Assembly: GCA_032718475.1 (NCBI GenBank)
Contig: JAUCBJ010000003.1
Span: 1 to 24,753 of the forward strand
Source: Nemertoderma westbladi
Lineage: Eukaryota > Xenacoelomorpha > Nemertodermatida > Nemertodermatidae
Direction: 5' to 3'
Length of the DNA: 24,753 nt
Below, in pieces: positions 8,334-17,940 of this stretch. Every line of letters starts with the position of its first letter. The first letter of the stretch is position 1. The position numbers and the translations under genes are program-made. The notes below the pieces were generated by a model that was given only the letters and a program-made list of their open reading frames with translations, did no database searches and was not told where the DNA came from.

Positions 8334-10029
8334 TCCTTTTAGGTCCGTGGACCCTCAACTGTACTACGGGAAATTCTCGGATTCCTACATTGGAAGTTGG
8401 TGCTTTCCAAGATGGTTGTCGGTCAGAAGTAGTTAGGGGGAGCTCGCTGTCTGTGTCTTTTTCATACGTAAGTGCTCGATACACTGCGGTATTTATCAGG
8501 TAACAGGATTCGTTTTCATCGGAGAATTCGTCCGTATAGAATCCTTCCATCTCAGAACTTTGGTCTGTGTCGTTCACATCACTGAATTGGACATGTAGTT
8601 CGGAATCACTTACCTGACTCGGGCTGTTTCGTTCGAATTCAGTGTGCAACAAGAGATGATGTTTTGCGCCGCACTTCATACACCTTGCTTCTGAGTAACA
8701 GGTTCGCCGTTGGTGTCCTTGTCTGAGGCAATTATAACACAACCGCTTATCCCACATGACTTCCCGTCTATCCTTTAATGATTTCTTTAGGAATTCATCA
8801 AACACATTCAAACGGTGGGTCCCGTCACATAGCGCACATTTCGGTTTGATATTACTTACCTTATTTTGAGTAACGTTGTGCACACTCGTTCTTTCTTCGG
8901 GCTTTCTTACCTGAATTCTCTTAGGAGACGTAGGAGGAGTTTTTCTTACCTGTTCTCTCCTGTCATTGGTTCGAGACTTGGATTTACTTACATCTTTAGG
9001 CGTTTTATTGACATAATAAGATCTTTCAGTGTCTTTCCCGCTGTCTTCTTCTTGAGAAGCCTGGCTTTCGCCGTAGTCGGTATAACACACTGGGGTTACC
9101 TTTCTCCTAGAAACGGGTTTCTCACTTACCTTGTTTTCTGGTGTCTTCTCTCTGGACTGCTTTAGGAGCTGTAATTTTACTTCTCCATCTAAGAATGACA
9201 TGAGATCAGCCATGGTAGGGTCTCGTCGTTGTTGTTCCATCATATATAACACTTTCTTATCCCAGCGTGTACCTACTCCTCCCTTCGGTAAAGTAGAGGC
9301 CACGGCTCCAATAACCATAGAACTCTGATATTCATGAGACTTACCTAGCCAATCTAATTGTCTACAGATCTCCTGAATCTCATCAGAAAACTCTATAATC
9401 CCGCTGCTAATGAACTTTCGGGGGGCTACCAATTTTGCATACAAATACCTAGCTATGTTATTCCTATTACCATACCTGATGTTTAGTGTATCCCAAACTT
9501 GTCTTAATCCATCTGGATGTCCAATAAACTTTAACGCCATTAACTTGGGAGATCCTTCCAAGCATTCGATGAGGAATCTAAGTTTCTCTCCGTTAGATAG
9601 TACAGAGTTCTGTATGTTATCTTTGTAATATTCATTAAAAGGTAACCATTTCATCTCATCTCCATTGAACTTGACGATCTCTCCCACCTTTACCGCTTGA
9701 CGGGCTTCGGTTCTAGCCATTTGACGCGTAAAACTTTCTTGGGCCATCGTGTTATTTAATATCGAGTTATCGGTATATAAATTTCTCGGATTATTATCAG
9801 GTCTATATGGAATATCATTGTCAACAGGTTTATAATTACCCTTAATAGGGTTTACTATAGGAGTTTCTACTTCACTAGCAGTATAGATGTGTGTAGGCTC
9901 CACACCTTGCGCATGAAATACTTCAGACCTAACAGGTTGACACATTGTTACCGGGGTTGGTGGTATACCCTTTTTTATATTTACTAATTTATCGCGTTCT
10001 AACGCGATACTTTGCTGCACTTCTTGCAA
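8317..10029 (-). CDS. gag: BEL element 1 Gag core with zinc knuckles
   Basis: This is the capsid and nucleocapsid part of the element, which packages its RNA. Residues about 120-300 match the DUF1759 Gag core: FNGDEMKWLPFNEYY, then ALKFIGHPDGLRQVWDTL, LDWLG and LPKGG. A basic linker follows. Three Cys/His clusters lie at about 397-465: CALCDGTH, a canonical CX2CX4HX4C knuckle starting CYNC, and CMKCGAKHHLLLH. The frame starts at a TTG right after a TAG, so it must be reached from the preceding frame (9999-11117), to which it is -1. It stops at 8317 just inside the unidentified insertion, before the protease. Confidence 0.85.
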   Translation of the reverse strand: MQEVQQSIALERDKLVNIKKGIPPTPVTMCQPVRSEVFHAQGVEPTHIYTASEVETPIVNPIKGNYKPVDNDIPYRPDNNPRNLYTDNSILNNTMAQESFTRQMARTEARQAVKVGEIVKFNGDEMKWLPFNEYYKDNIQNSVLSNGEKLRFLIECLEGSPKLMALKFIGHPDGLRQVWDTLNIRYGNRNNIARYLYAKLVAPRKFISSGIIEFSDEIQEICRQLDWLGKSHEYQSSMVIGAVASTLPKGGVGTRWDKKVLYMMEQQRRDPTMADLMSFLDGEVKLQLLKQSREKTPENKVSEKPVSRRKVTPVCYTDYGESQASQEEDSGKDTERSYYVNKTPKDVSKSKSRTNDRREQVRKTPPTSPKRIQVRKPEERTSVHNVTQNKVSNIKPKCALCDGTHRLNVFDEFLKKSLKDRREVMWDKRLCYNCLRQGHQRRTCYSEARCMKCGAKHHLLLHTEFERNSPSQVSDSELHVQFSDVNDTDQSSEMEGFYTDEFSDENESCYLINTAVYRALTYEKDTDSELPLTTSDRQPSWKAPTSNVGIREFPVVQLRVHGPKRSYPKR

Positions 10030-11117
10030 CTACTTTCCCTTACTGTTCCCTTAAACTGATGAACAGTTCCTTCCATCTCCCGGACCTGCTGAGAGGAGCA
10101 CTTGCGGTGTTCCCTCAACTGCTCAAGCAGGAGACCCATCTCCCGTCGTCCCTCAGCTACCCACTCGACCGCCGAAGCGGGAGTCACCAACGTAGTAGCG
10201 GGCGAGCGAGAGACGATGGGCGATAAGTTCTTGATATCTCGCTCGGCGTCCAGGACGGGTTCGGACTCGGGAACAGTCCTACTGGGCACAGGTAGTTTAG
10301 TACTGTGCAAAGGGAATTTAGAGGTAGGTTCTGGGAGTACAGGTGTCTCTATCACCGAAGGGGTAGCTTCGAGAACAGGCCTAATTATTTCAGGCTCATC
10401 TACTATAGTAGGGAGTCTTTCTATTTTAATTATTTGGTCTGTGGGTTCTGTACTACCTAAGTCTGTGTTAGTTAGTTGCCTTCTAACAGCTGGGGGCAAA
10501 TCAGGCAATTTCTGACGGTGGGACATTCTTCTACGTCTGCTTAGACGAGATCTATTTCCTCCGCCTTCAGGATCGGTGGTATCGCCTTCATCAGATGATG
10601 TATATCCCTGTCTTTTGGGAGTAGATCGACTCATCATCTGCATTTGACTAGCTGTTAACTGTTTATTTATGCAGTCTTGATTCTCTTGAATATTTTCCAA
10701 CTCTAGTTGGGTGGTCTCTTCAGATGCTCTTCGTTCTGCTTCTGCCACTGCTCGCTTTCTTTCCGCTTCTGCCGCTGCCACTGCCGCTTTTCTTTCCACT
10801 TCTGCCACTGCCTCTGCCGCTTTTCTTTCCACTTCTACCGCTGTCTCTGCCGCTTTTCTTTCCGCTTCTGCCGCTGCCTCTGCCGCTTTTCTTTCCGCTT
10901 CTGCCTCTGCTGCTGCCGCTGCTGCTATCTTTCTGTCTTCTATACGTTTTTTCTTTACTTGTTCTTCTTGGACTCTAGCGATGCGGAGGCTTTCATCAAA
11001 TTTAGCTTGGTTCACAGCTATCATATCCACATCGATTGCGTCCAACACAAGCTTGGCTCCTTCACTATTAGGGCGAAGTCCAGACAGCCGTCTCCTCAAC
11101 TCTTCGTCACCTACAAA
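9999..11117 (-). CDS. gag: BEL element 1 Gag coiled-coil region
   Basis: This lies in the same frame as the preceding ORF, separated from it only by a TGA at 11118-11120, so the start is not independent. The first about 75 residues lead into a long charged Ala/Glu/Arg/Lys helix with about four 11-residue repeats of the type ERKAAEAAAEA (DNA about 10740-10930, a 33-bp repeat). Ser/Thr/Pro-rich sequence follows. Eleven-residue repeats are expected to form a long straight helix or a hendecad coiled coil, which would suit Gag multimerisation; that is inference. It overlaps the next frame by about 30 bp. Confidence 0.7.
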   Translation of the reverse strand, partial: FVGDEELRRRLSGLRPNSEGAKLVLDAIDVDMIAVNQAKFDESLRIARVQEEQVKKKRIEDRKIAAAAAAEAEAERKAAEAAAEAERKAAETAVEVERKAAEAVAEVERKAAVAAAEAERKRAVAEAERRASEETTQLELENIQENQDCINKQLTASQMQMMSRSTPKRQGYTSSDEGDTTDPEGGGNRSRLSRRRRMSHRQKLPDLPPAVRRQLTNTDLGSTEPTDQIIKIERLPTIVDEPEIIRPVLEATPSVIETPVLPEPTSKFPLHSTKLPVPSRTVPESEPVLDAERDIKNLSPIVSRSPATTLVTPASAVEWVAEGRREMGLLLEQLREHRKCSSQQVREMEGTVHQFKGTVRESSCKKCSKVSR

Positions 11118-11120
11118 TCA
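11118..11120 (-). other. Single in-frame UGA inside BEL element 1 Gag
   Basis: The minus strand reads CAA TGA TTT at this point. The frames before (from 12104) and after (to 9999) are in phase, both long and open. It is either a decay mutation or a readthrough stop. CAA before the stop is found at known viral readthrough sites, but the bases after it do not match the best-known contexts. Confidence 0.7.
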
Positions 11121-12104
11121 TTGATAGTCTGACAGATAGATGTCAATAGCGTCCCTCTTATGCGGTTTTTCTGCTGTCACTTCACTTTCCACTTGGGAAA
11201 AGGTAGCGTCTGTTGATTCTCCATGGGTTGAGCGCTCAGCCAGCCGAGCTGTCCACTGGGCCGTTCCTTGAACCTGGAGACTCACCCGCTGGAACCAAGT
11301 TTTTACAGCAACTTGCAACGACGTGTCTTGTCTTCTTTTCGAAGCTTCCTCAAAGGCCGATAGGATTAGTCTGATTCTTAGAATTCTTTCTCGAACTTGA
11401 TAAAGCAGCTCTCCCTGCTCTTGAGGTCCTTGGGGTTGTCGAAACAGTTGTTCCTCTAATCTCTCCAAAGAGCTGAAGAATCCCTGTACGTATCCTGCTG
11501 CCGACCTCTTCCATACAGCTGGATCGCTGGTGTCTTTTGTCACTCCCATCCTGTGTATGTCTTCCCAGGCAGCTTCCGATAAGTCAAACGGGAGTCCGGG
11601 TCCGGGGAAGTTCCATTGCGACTCGACAATAGACTTCAGTTCTTCCCTTGTGTATCCCGCATAACTATCCTTGGTCGATTGCTTACTTCTCGCCCAATCA
11701 ATCTGGTGTTCCTCCACCGCAATCAATACCCGAGTGAGTACGGCTGCAGGAAGGATGAGAAGGGGATCCGAATAAACCGCATCTGCCATCTTTGCTCCGC
11801 GCTCGGGTGTTAGCTCTACAGTATCCGCACTACTGGAGCTGTCGGGCCGCTGAGAAATAAGTTCTCGGCTCGAGTATTGCTGCTGTTCCTCTGCTTCTTG
11901 GTCTCGCTTGACTTGAGCTCGAGTGCCTATGATAGACCTACGGTGTTGGACTAGCCTAGGGTCGGATATTACTACTGGAGGGATGATCTTTCTTACAGTA
12001 GGAGGTGAGTTGAACTTCGGTCTCACACGTTCCACACTCCTATCTGGGTCACAGATGGTTGTATCTAGGAGACTGTCTGACAGGTTTTGCTTCGTGTCAG
12101 ACAT
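11118..12104 (-). CDS. BEL element 1 N-terminal Gag extension, function unknown
   Basis: The 328-codon ORF begins at an ATG with A at -3. It starts with a polar, disordered-looking segment to about residue 105, followed by a mostly helical part with many Trp, Leu and Glu residues to about 300. I recognise no domain. It ends with a TGA; the next frame continues in phase, so the two probably form one protein by readthrough or were one before a nonsense mutation. It sits where BEL elements begin Gag, but makes the part before the DUF1759 core about 700 residues long, which is more than I would expect for BEL Gag. It could also be a captured host sequence. Confidence 0.6.
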   Translation of the reverse strand: MSDTKQNLSDSLLDTTICDPDRSVERVRPKFNSPPTVRKIIPPVVISDPRLVQHRRSIIGTRAQVKRDQEAEEQQQYSSRELISQRPDSSSSADTVELTPERGAKMADAVYSDPLLILPAAVLTRVLIAVEEHQIDWARSKQSTKDSYAGYTREELKSIVESQWNFPGPGLPFDLSEAAWEDIHRMGVTKDTSDPAVWKRSAAGYVQGFFSSLERLEEQLFRQPQGPQEQGELLYQVRERILRIRLILSAFEEASKRRQDTSLQVAVKTWFQRVSLQVQGTAQWTARLAERSTHGESTDATFSQVESEVTAEKPHKRDAIDIYLSDYQ

Positions 12105-12660
12105 GTTTGTTTGTACAGTTGAATGCCTACTGCTATATTACAGTTAAAGCAAGTCTAGTAATTCAGTATCACCGTTAGCCTAGTAATTAATTACCGATAT
12201 CGTTACTCTATATAACGTGATATATATACAATATATTAGAATACCGGTATACACTTATAGTATATATATAAGTATTATTACAGACTAGGTTTGTCACAGA
12301 ATACAGGTATATAATTTCAGCACAAATATATATAAATATATAATAGGCCTATCGTGAATACCGGTATACAGCTTACACTTATAGTATATATAAGTATAAT
12401 TATGTACTAGAATTAATTACAGAATACCGGTATAATTTCAGCCTAAATTTATAGAAATAAATATAATAAGCCTATTGTAAATACCGGTATGTCAATTATT
12501 TTAGAATAATTGAATTTCTGACTTTTAGGGGTTACTTGGTTACTTTACTTTACTTGATTACCGTTATTTAAGCAGTAGTCCAACTGACATTAAGACCTAA
12601 TTGTTGTAAGACAGGCCTACTATTTTATAAATCGGTTTGAGTTGATTTATAATATATATA
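12105..12660. repeat. AT-rich upstream region with imperfect repeats of about 120 bp
   Basis: Just upstream of the element 1 start codon lie two imperfect tandem units (about 12239-12355 and 12356-12485). Each combines the 10-bp palindrome ATACCGGTAT, a stretch like CACTTATAGTATATATAAG, and AATTTCAGC. The palindrome occurs near 12243, 12359, 12427 and 12481. TATATA runs are frequent, so TATA-like strings here say little about a promoter. This is presumably the 5' leader or LTR region of BEL element 1. Confidence 0.5.
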
Positions 12661-13450
12661 TATACCCGTTTAAGGGGTTTTGTCCATATTTGAAATAAAT
12701 GTTATTATTTCTGGGAAGGAGTCACTGCACAGAAGCTGTACGCTCTCAGTGAAGTACTACTTGTTGGACACTAAAACAAATAATTCTAATTTACCTAAGT
12801 TACTTAATACTACAAATTACGTACAATTCGGGGTGAGATTACAATCTCTAATTAAACACAAAAAATCCCACGTACGAATTTTTAGGGTAATTTTACAAGA
12901 AGTCTACAAACCAGCCTAACAAAGGGTTAGAATATCTGGTTATTACAAACAGACAGGATACTACGGTATTTGAAAATAACAAAGCAGTAGTAAATATACT
13001 GCATTGTCCAGATAGGAAAAATACCACCGTCTGACGACTTATAGCCGTATCGCTATAAGTACTACGTTACGTATCACGAAGTGTTCCTACCTAGAAGTTA
13101 ATTACCGCGGTCTACCAGAACCAACGTGCCTATTAACCACTTTACAACACAAATATACTGCCTACACACTAATTACCTTCGGAAAGCACTGTACACTAAA
13201 CCCTAAATTAGGTACAAGTACTTATACAACAAATAATCAGCAGTTAGAAATACTTGTACAGCTAAAAGAACCACGGTATCTGCTGGAGTGACCGGGGCAC
13301 AAAATCACCAGTCTTTACCTACGCCAAGCAGCCCTGATGTAGTACCGGGGTTAATTTAACTATAACGGTATGTATAACAAGCACAATTACTGTAGGAATA
13401 AACTAGGGGTTGTGAATGTTGCGAATAATCGCATAAACTCTGAATAATAA
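12661..13450. other. Non-coding stretch without recognised features
   Basis: AT-rich sequence with no convincing gene. An 80-codon plus-strand frame (12680-12919) starts at a non-ATG codon and has no recognisable content. It probably belongs to the region upstream of BEL element 1. Confidence 0.3.
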
Positions 13451-14021
13451 ATATTACGCTACGCGAACAGACTACTCAAACAAAATACAGACCAAACGCT
13501 GACAGACTACTATCAAGCCCAAACAAACTACAGTATATGCAGACTCCGAAATGGTTAGTTAGTATGCGTTCTAACCGAGTAGTACGACTTATTCTTTCAG
13601 GGGGATTGACCTAACAACACTGGAAGCCCCTATGTTCCTAACTAGTACTTTATCGGACATACACTCTACACACACCGCAATCTCTTCAGACCTAACAACA
13701 GCCAGACAACAATCCAGCCTACAAATTATCTAAATAAGAAATATTACGCTACCTGTACAGACTATACATACAAAATACAGACCAAACGCAGGCAGACTAC
13801 TATCAAGCCTAAACAAACTACAGTATATGCAGACTCCGAAATGGTTAGTTAGTATGCGTTCTAACCGAGTAGTACGACTTATTCTTTCGTGGGGATTTAC
13901 CTCACAACACTGGAAGCCCCTACGTTCCTAACTAGTACTTTATCGGACATACACTCTACACACACTACAATCTATTCAGACTTAACAACAGTCAGACAAC
14001 AGTCCAGCCTATAAATTATCT
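13451..14021. repeat. Tandem duplication of a 290-bp unit
   Basis: Unit 1 (13451-13740) and unit 2 (13741-14021) start with ATATTACGCTAC and share long identical blocks, including AAACTACAGTATATGCAGAC and TAACTAGTACTTTATCGGAC, with scattered point differences. There is no coding potential. The position upstream of BEL element 1 would suit duplicated LTR control sequence, which is inference. Confidence 0.85.
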
Positions 14022-14300
14022 GTACAATCTGAGCAGGCTTACACGTCTTCTGCTCAATATTAGCCTACAAATAAATAAAACTGACAGAAATAAGTAAACC
14101 ATACAAAGGAATAAGGGGTGATCAATCCCTAATCCCCTAACAGCCTACAATATACAATATATCACAATCGAAATAATACTGGTACCTGTACTGCTGTAAG
14201 TACCGGTTCGGGTGGTTAGGTAGTTAGGCCTACTGTGTACCGGTTGACCGGTACTTCAGCTTTATTGCCTACGTTGCAATACAGAAGCAATAACAATTAT

Positions 14301-15466
14301 TGTTCGCGCTTTTAGACCTTTAGCAGTTTAACCTGCCAAATTTGGGTGTCTTCTAGATTGTAAATCGACTTTAGCCTATGACGAGTATTTGATACACTAC
14401 ATTAGCCAAAGCCAGTCTATGCGCGACCATTCACCCGCTGGATATACCCGGGAGACTGGATTCGGAAGCTTTGACCTTATTGCGGTGTAGGCCTACTGTA
14501 TTATTCGACTGATCATTAATATATAATCTCTGACAAATATTATTCACGTTCAGGAAATATTAACAGTTCCTTTAGGACGTGGCGCTCTAAATATGTAAAC
14601 AGAGTTATGACTTACACTAGACACAACGGGATGGCTATGGATTCACGTATAAAGCGCATTCTTTAGGAGATGCTTTGTTATCAGTCACAATCATGCACAC
14701 TACCGCACAATACTGCACACCGATCTGCCGACGTTCACTAATTTTGGTCAAATATAAAGAGAACAACAACCGACACATGTAGTGCCTATGAAATAGCATT
14801 AGATTCACTCCAAAACCACTTTAATGTAAGTCGCAATTGTTATATGTAAGCGGTCTCTTACCTTCAGTATATCAAGAAGATTGGGGGTTTTATGATTATT
14901 TATCGTTATTATCCAAATATAATAATATAATAATAATTAATGACCGACAGTAAATAGCAGTAAAAATGCGGTGTGGTATGTGAACACACTGACTTGCGTG
15001 AGTTGATATGATTAGGTGAGATAACTGTTATACGTTTCTATGATCAAGCCTACTAATGTTTGGCTAAAGCCTGAAAACACAGAAATTCCAAAGCCGGTCT
15101 TCTGGCATCAGGAAAAAAGGTAAACATTGACCCATAATGCATTGCGCGATTTCCCGGAGGTTTCTGTACAAATAACAGGAGAATCGCTCTGATTGGTTAA
15201 CCGAACAAAGAAACAAAGGAAAAGCTACACGTGTACATATCAGCTGTTAGCTGTCGTCATAGTAACTACACTGTGTCAAGAGGATTTTAGCGTATTGCGA
15301 CATAAAATTGCCAGTTATGTCCGCTAAAGTACACATACAGAAGAAATGGCTTTTTATGTCCACTAAAACACCGGTACAGTAAGGAAACGGTTTTTTATGT
15401 CAGTTAAACCAACTACAGAGTACTTTGCGGGGAAAATAACCAGCTAATTCCGCAAAAGCTTTTACA
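14301..15466. repeat. LTR-like dispersed repeat, copy A (1.17 kb)
   Basis: It matches 21023-22190 in the same orientation over its whole length, with substitutions and small indels. In both copies homology begins exactly at TGTT and ends exactly at TTTTACA, giving the TG...CA ends of an LTR. Shared landmarks are AACCTGCCAAAT, TATACCCGGGAGACTG, CTCTGATTGGT and GTTAGC-GTCGTCAT. The flanks carry no target duplication. No primer-binding site follows on either side and no clear internal TATA/poly(A) pair was found, so LTR identity is likely but not shown. Confidence 0.7.
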
Positions 15467-15470
15467 TACC

Positions 15471-15925
15471 TTGGGGGGGGGGGGGTCTTACGTTTGTACC
15501 TGGGGGTCTTACTTTTGTACCTGGGCCACATGGGTCTTACGTTTGTACCTTGGTGGCCTTACGTTTGTACCAGGGGGTCTTACTTTTGTACCAGGGGAAT
15601 TTACTTTTGTACCATGGAGTCTTACTTTTGTACATTGGGGGGGGGGGGGGGGGGTGGGTCTTACGTTTGTACCTGGGGGCCTTACATTTGTACCAGGGTG
15701 TCTTACTTTTGTACCAGGGGGTTTTACTTTTGTACCTGGGCCACGTGGGTCTTACGTTTGTACCTGGGGGCCTTACGTTTGTACCTGGGGGTCTTACTTT
15801 TGTACCTGGGGTTGGTCTTACGTTTGTACCTGGGGGCCTTACGTTTGTACCAGGGGGGTCTTACTTTTGTACCAGGGGGATTTACTTTTGTACCAGGGCG
15901 GGAAAGGGGGGGGGTCTTACTTTTG
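15471..15925. repeat. G-rich minisatellite, about 19 units
   Basis: About 19 copies of CTTACTTTTGTACC or CTTACGTTTGTACC are separated by G-rich spacers (TGGGGGT, AGGGGGT), with unit length about 21-25 bp. Two long G runs lie at about 15473-15486 and 15637-15655. All three plus frames are open across the array, giving Tyr/Cys/Thr/Trp/Gly repeats; these are translation artefacts of the repeat. The array abuts the right end of repeat copy A at 15466. Confidence 0.9.
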
Positions 15926-16135
15926 TAGTGTCTTGGGTCTTAGGTCTTTATTTTGTACTCCCATAATATAACTACTGTAACTGCAGGTCTGGGGCTCTTT
16001 CTTTTGTAGGGTCTTTGGTCTTAAGGTGTTGGGTCTTGGGTCTTAGGACATTATTTTGTACTCCCATAATATAACTACTATAACTGCAGGTCTTTATTTT
16101 GTACTCCCATAATATAACTACTGTAACTGCAATAT
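15926..16135. repeat. Second short array, 43-bp type unit, three copies
   Basis: Three copies of a unit running TTATTTTGTACTCCCATAAT then ATAACTACTGTAACTGCAG lie at about 15946, 16050 and 16093, mixed with TCTTGGGTCTTAGG-type fragments. TTTTGTA and GGTCTTA are shared with the minisatellite to the left, so the two arrays probably grew from one sequence. Confidence 0.75.
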
Positions 16136-16980
16136 TAATTAGTTTACATGTTCTTCAATATATTATTGTTGTTATATTTTATACTGTAGTTTTGTTTATT
16201 TCTCATATTTTTGTTTATTGAAGTTTATTTAGTCAATACTGTATATAGTACAGTACGTTATGCCGATTTATATTACCGATATACCGTAAATTTAGCTTTG
16301 AATTATTTTTTATTCCGGGTAAAATTTGTTAAATAAGTTCATTTTCGACTGCCAATTATTTATATAAAAACGGCACTACGTTTATTCAGTGTGAGTGGCT
16401 AAATAAAATAAACTCCATTCGTTACCATCGTTAAATGATTGGTGAGGTTTGATATACAGTGTAGTTAATACAAACAATAAATTGGTTTCATTCTACCCCC
16501 AGCGTCTGCAAAAAACGCAAGTCTAACGTTTTAAATGACGTCAGACTCTAAATAGATATTAATTTCCTATAATTTAATTTTAAATTATCAATTAAATTGT
16601 TTGATAACTAATAAATTTAAATAATTTAATCAAATGATTTATCTAACGTAGAGGCCAAATAGGTATGTGATAGTATTTTATATAAATCTAAACAAATTTC
16701 TTAGCAATTGATCAAAAGTCATCATAATTCTTCTCAGAAATAATCCGATATTTATTTTGCCTAAATGCAATGAATGTTCCACTCTTAAGGTGTAGTAGGT
16801 GCGTAGGGGCGTAGGCGTAGGCTGTGTATGTTAGGGTTAGGTCCCCCCCCCCCCCCCAGTCCCTTGCAGGTCCACCAAGTAACTGTCGCTGTGGTCCATG
16901 AATTAAATCTCAAACTTGATCTTTTTTATGCTTTTGAATAAAAAATAACGTATTGGTGACGTATTTTTTTAACGTATTAT
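16136..16980. other. Non-coding AT-rich stretch with a poly-C run
   Basis: No open frame or motif of note. A C homopolymer of about 16 bases lies near 16843-16858, after GTAGG-rich short repeats (16793-16830). Confidence 0.3.
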
Positions 16981-16989
16981 TGAGGTATT

Positions 16990-17250
16990 TTTTTAACGTA
17001 TTTATTTAACGTAGTAACCCCGGCCAATAATACGTTAATTTAACATAATGGTACGTTCATAAATAACGTTCATAATATACGGCAGTTAACGTTATTTTCA
17101 GACATGAGTTAATTAGTATGATTTGAATAAAATTTATGTCTAACGTAGTAACCCCGGCCAATAATACGTTAATTTAACGTAAGGGCATGTTAAAAAATAA
17201 CGTTGGAATGGTAGAATATTAACGTAAATTAACGTTAAATTAACTTCAAA
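16990..17250. repeat. AACGT-rich repeat region with a 41-bp direct repeat
   Basis: A 41-bp sequence beginning TAACGTAGTAACCCCGGCC occurs at 17007-17047 and 17141-17181 with one visible difference. Around it TAACGT, ACGTTA and TTAACG recur many times in both orientations. It may be the edge of a small non-autonomous element; no clear ends were seen. Confidence 0.6.
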
Positions 17251-17478
17251 ATGTTTGCAGGGTGTGAGTTTACAACATGGGAGCATTCACAAATAAATTG
17301 GGGTTAGAGATGTCGGTGTATCGGTGGGTTTGACTGTAAGCGACACCGAAAACGTTTTACAGACCCAGACGTGGGAATACGTGCTTTACTTTGGAACCCT
17401 TTCATTGTGAGCGGATTCAATTCCGCTCCATTACCCCCATAGAGTTGAGAAGTGGCGCCCTTTTTCAGCAATATTGGA

Positions 17479-17510
17479 GATACGAGGTTGATAACAACCA
17501 ATCTCGTATC
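17479..17510. other. Hairpin-forming inverted repeat
   Basis: GATACGAG pairs with CTCGTATC, and inside it GTTG pairs with CAAC around ATAA, with a 4-base bulge. It lies in an otherwise unassigned stretch (17250-17930) whose 125-codon minus-strand frame (17304-17678) I do not consider a gene. Confidence 0.5.
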
Positions 17511-17940
17511 ACACCCAATAATGGGATAACATAATCCCCAAAAGCCACACAAAGGGAGGTTAGAGGTCAAACCAACTCGAGAGAGCAAGTAACCAACAGC
17601 AGGGGGGGAAGCACTCCCACAGAGGTGAGAGGCGTGAAGTAGGTTATCAACCAATAAGAATCGGGGAAAAGTATCCACTGGACAAAGGGCAAAGTAATGT
17701 AGGAATGAATAGATATATTATCCTATTACCAGTCAGTTAATCAGTTTACTCAGTCATTCAGTTCAGTGCAGACCGGTGATGTTTTTCACCCTTGCCGTCA
17801 CCATCACTACATATTACATTATCACTACCGGTATACTGCTAATATATTGTCAATTCAACTGTGCTATTATCTATTACGAATATCAGAGCGATAACAACAA
17901 ACTGCTATTATTTTATCCCAAACGGTGACGCGTAGTCTAC

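Larger units (their letters stand above)
3328..12104 (-). mobile_element. BEL/Pao retrotransposon, element 1 (degenerate, interrupted)
   Basis: On the minus strand the order is Gag N-terminal extension, coiled coil, DUF1759-type Gag core, zinc knuckles, A2-type protease, reverse transcriptase, and an A17/RNase H piece, which is the order of BEL/Pao elements. It is broken by an in-frame UGA at 11118-11120, a frame change at about 10000-10029, an unidentified insertion of about 1.3 kb (7043-8333), a TTAA transposon (3700-5232) and truncation at the second TTAA transposon (3324). The integrase and 3' LTR are absent. A 5' LTR could not be delimited; the TG...CA repeat at 14301-15466 is a candidate. 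Confidence 0.85.

Noticed and set aside
7781-8342. Genes on either strand in the insertion (7781-8116 minus, 8001-8342 plus)
   Set aside because: The overlapping antisense frames have no recognisable content and are interrupted by short internal repeats; neither is favoured.
10102-11132. Several plus-strand ORFs rich in Ser/Ala/Leu/Phe opposite the coiled-coil Gag
   Set aside because: They are antisense shadows of the GC-biased 33-bp repeat. The minus-strand frame connects in phase and order with the other Gag parts.
13451-14021. CRISPR-like or other short regularly spaced array
   Set aside because: Only two long, adjacent, similar units; no short repeats with unique spacers, and the context is clearly eukaryotic.
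14301-15466. Solo LTR with target-site duplication
   Set aside because: The five bases on either side of both copies do not match, so a simple solo-LTR insertion is not supported.
15473-15655. Telomere-like sequence
   Set aside because: G runs are separated by long non-telomeric spacers; there are no TTAGGG arrays.
15471-15971. Long plus-strand ORFs in all three frames
   Set aside because: They are translations of a 21-25 bp minisatellite lacking stop codons; the residue pattern simply follows the DNA repeat.
17304-17678. 125-codon minus-strand ORF
   Set aside because: No recognisable motif or support from context, and it overlaps a bulged inverted repeat; most likely chance.
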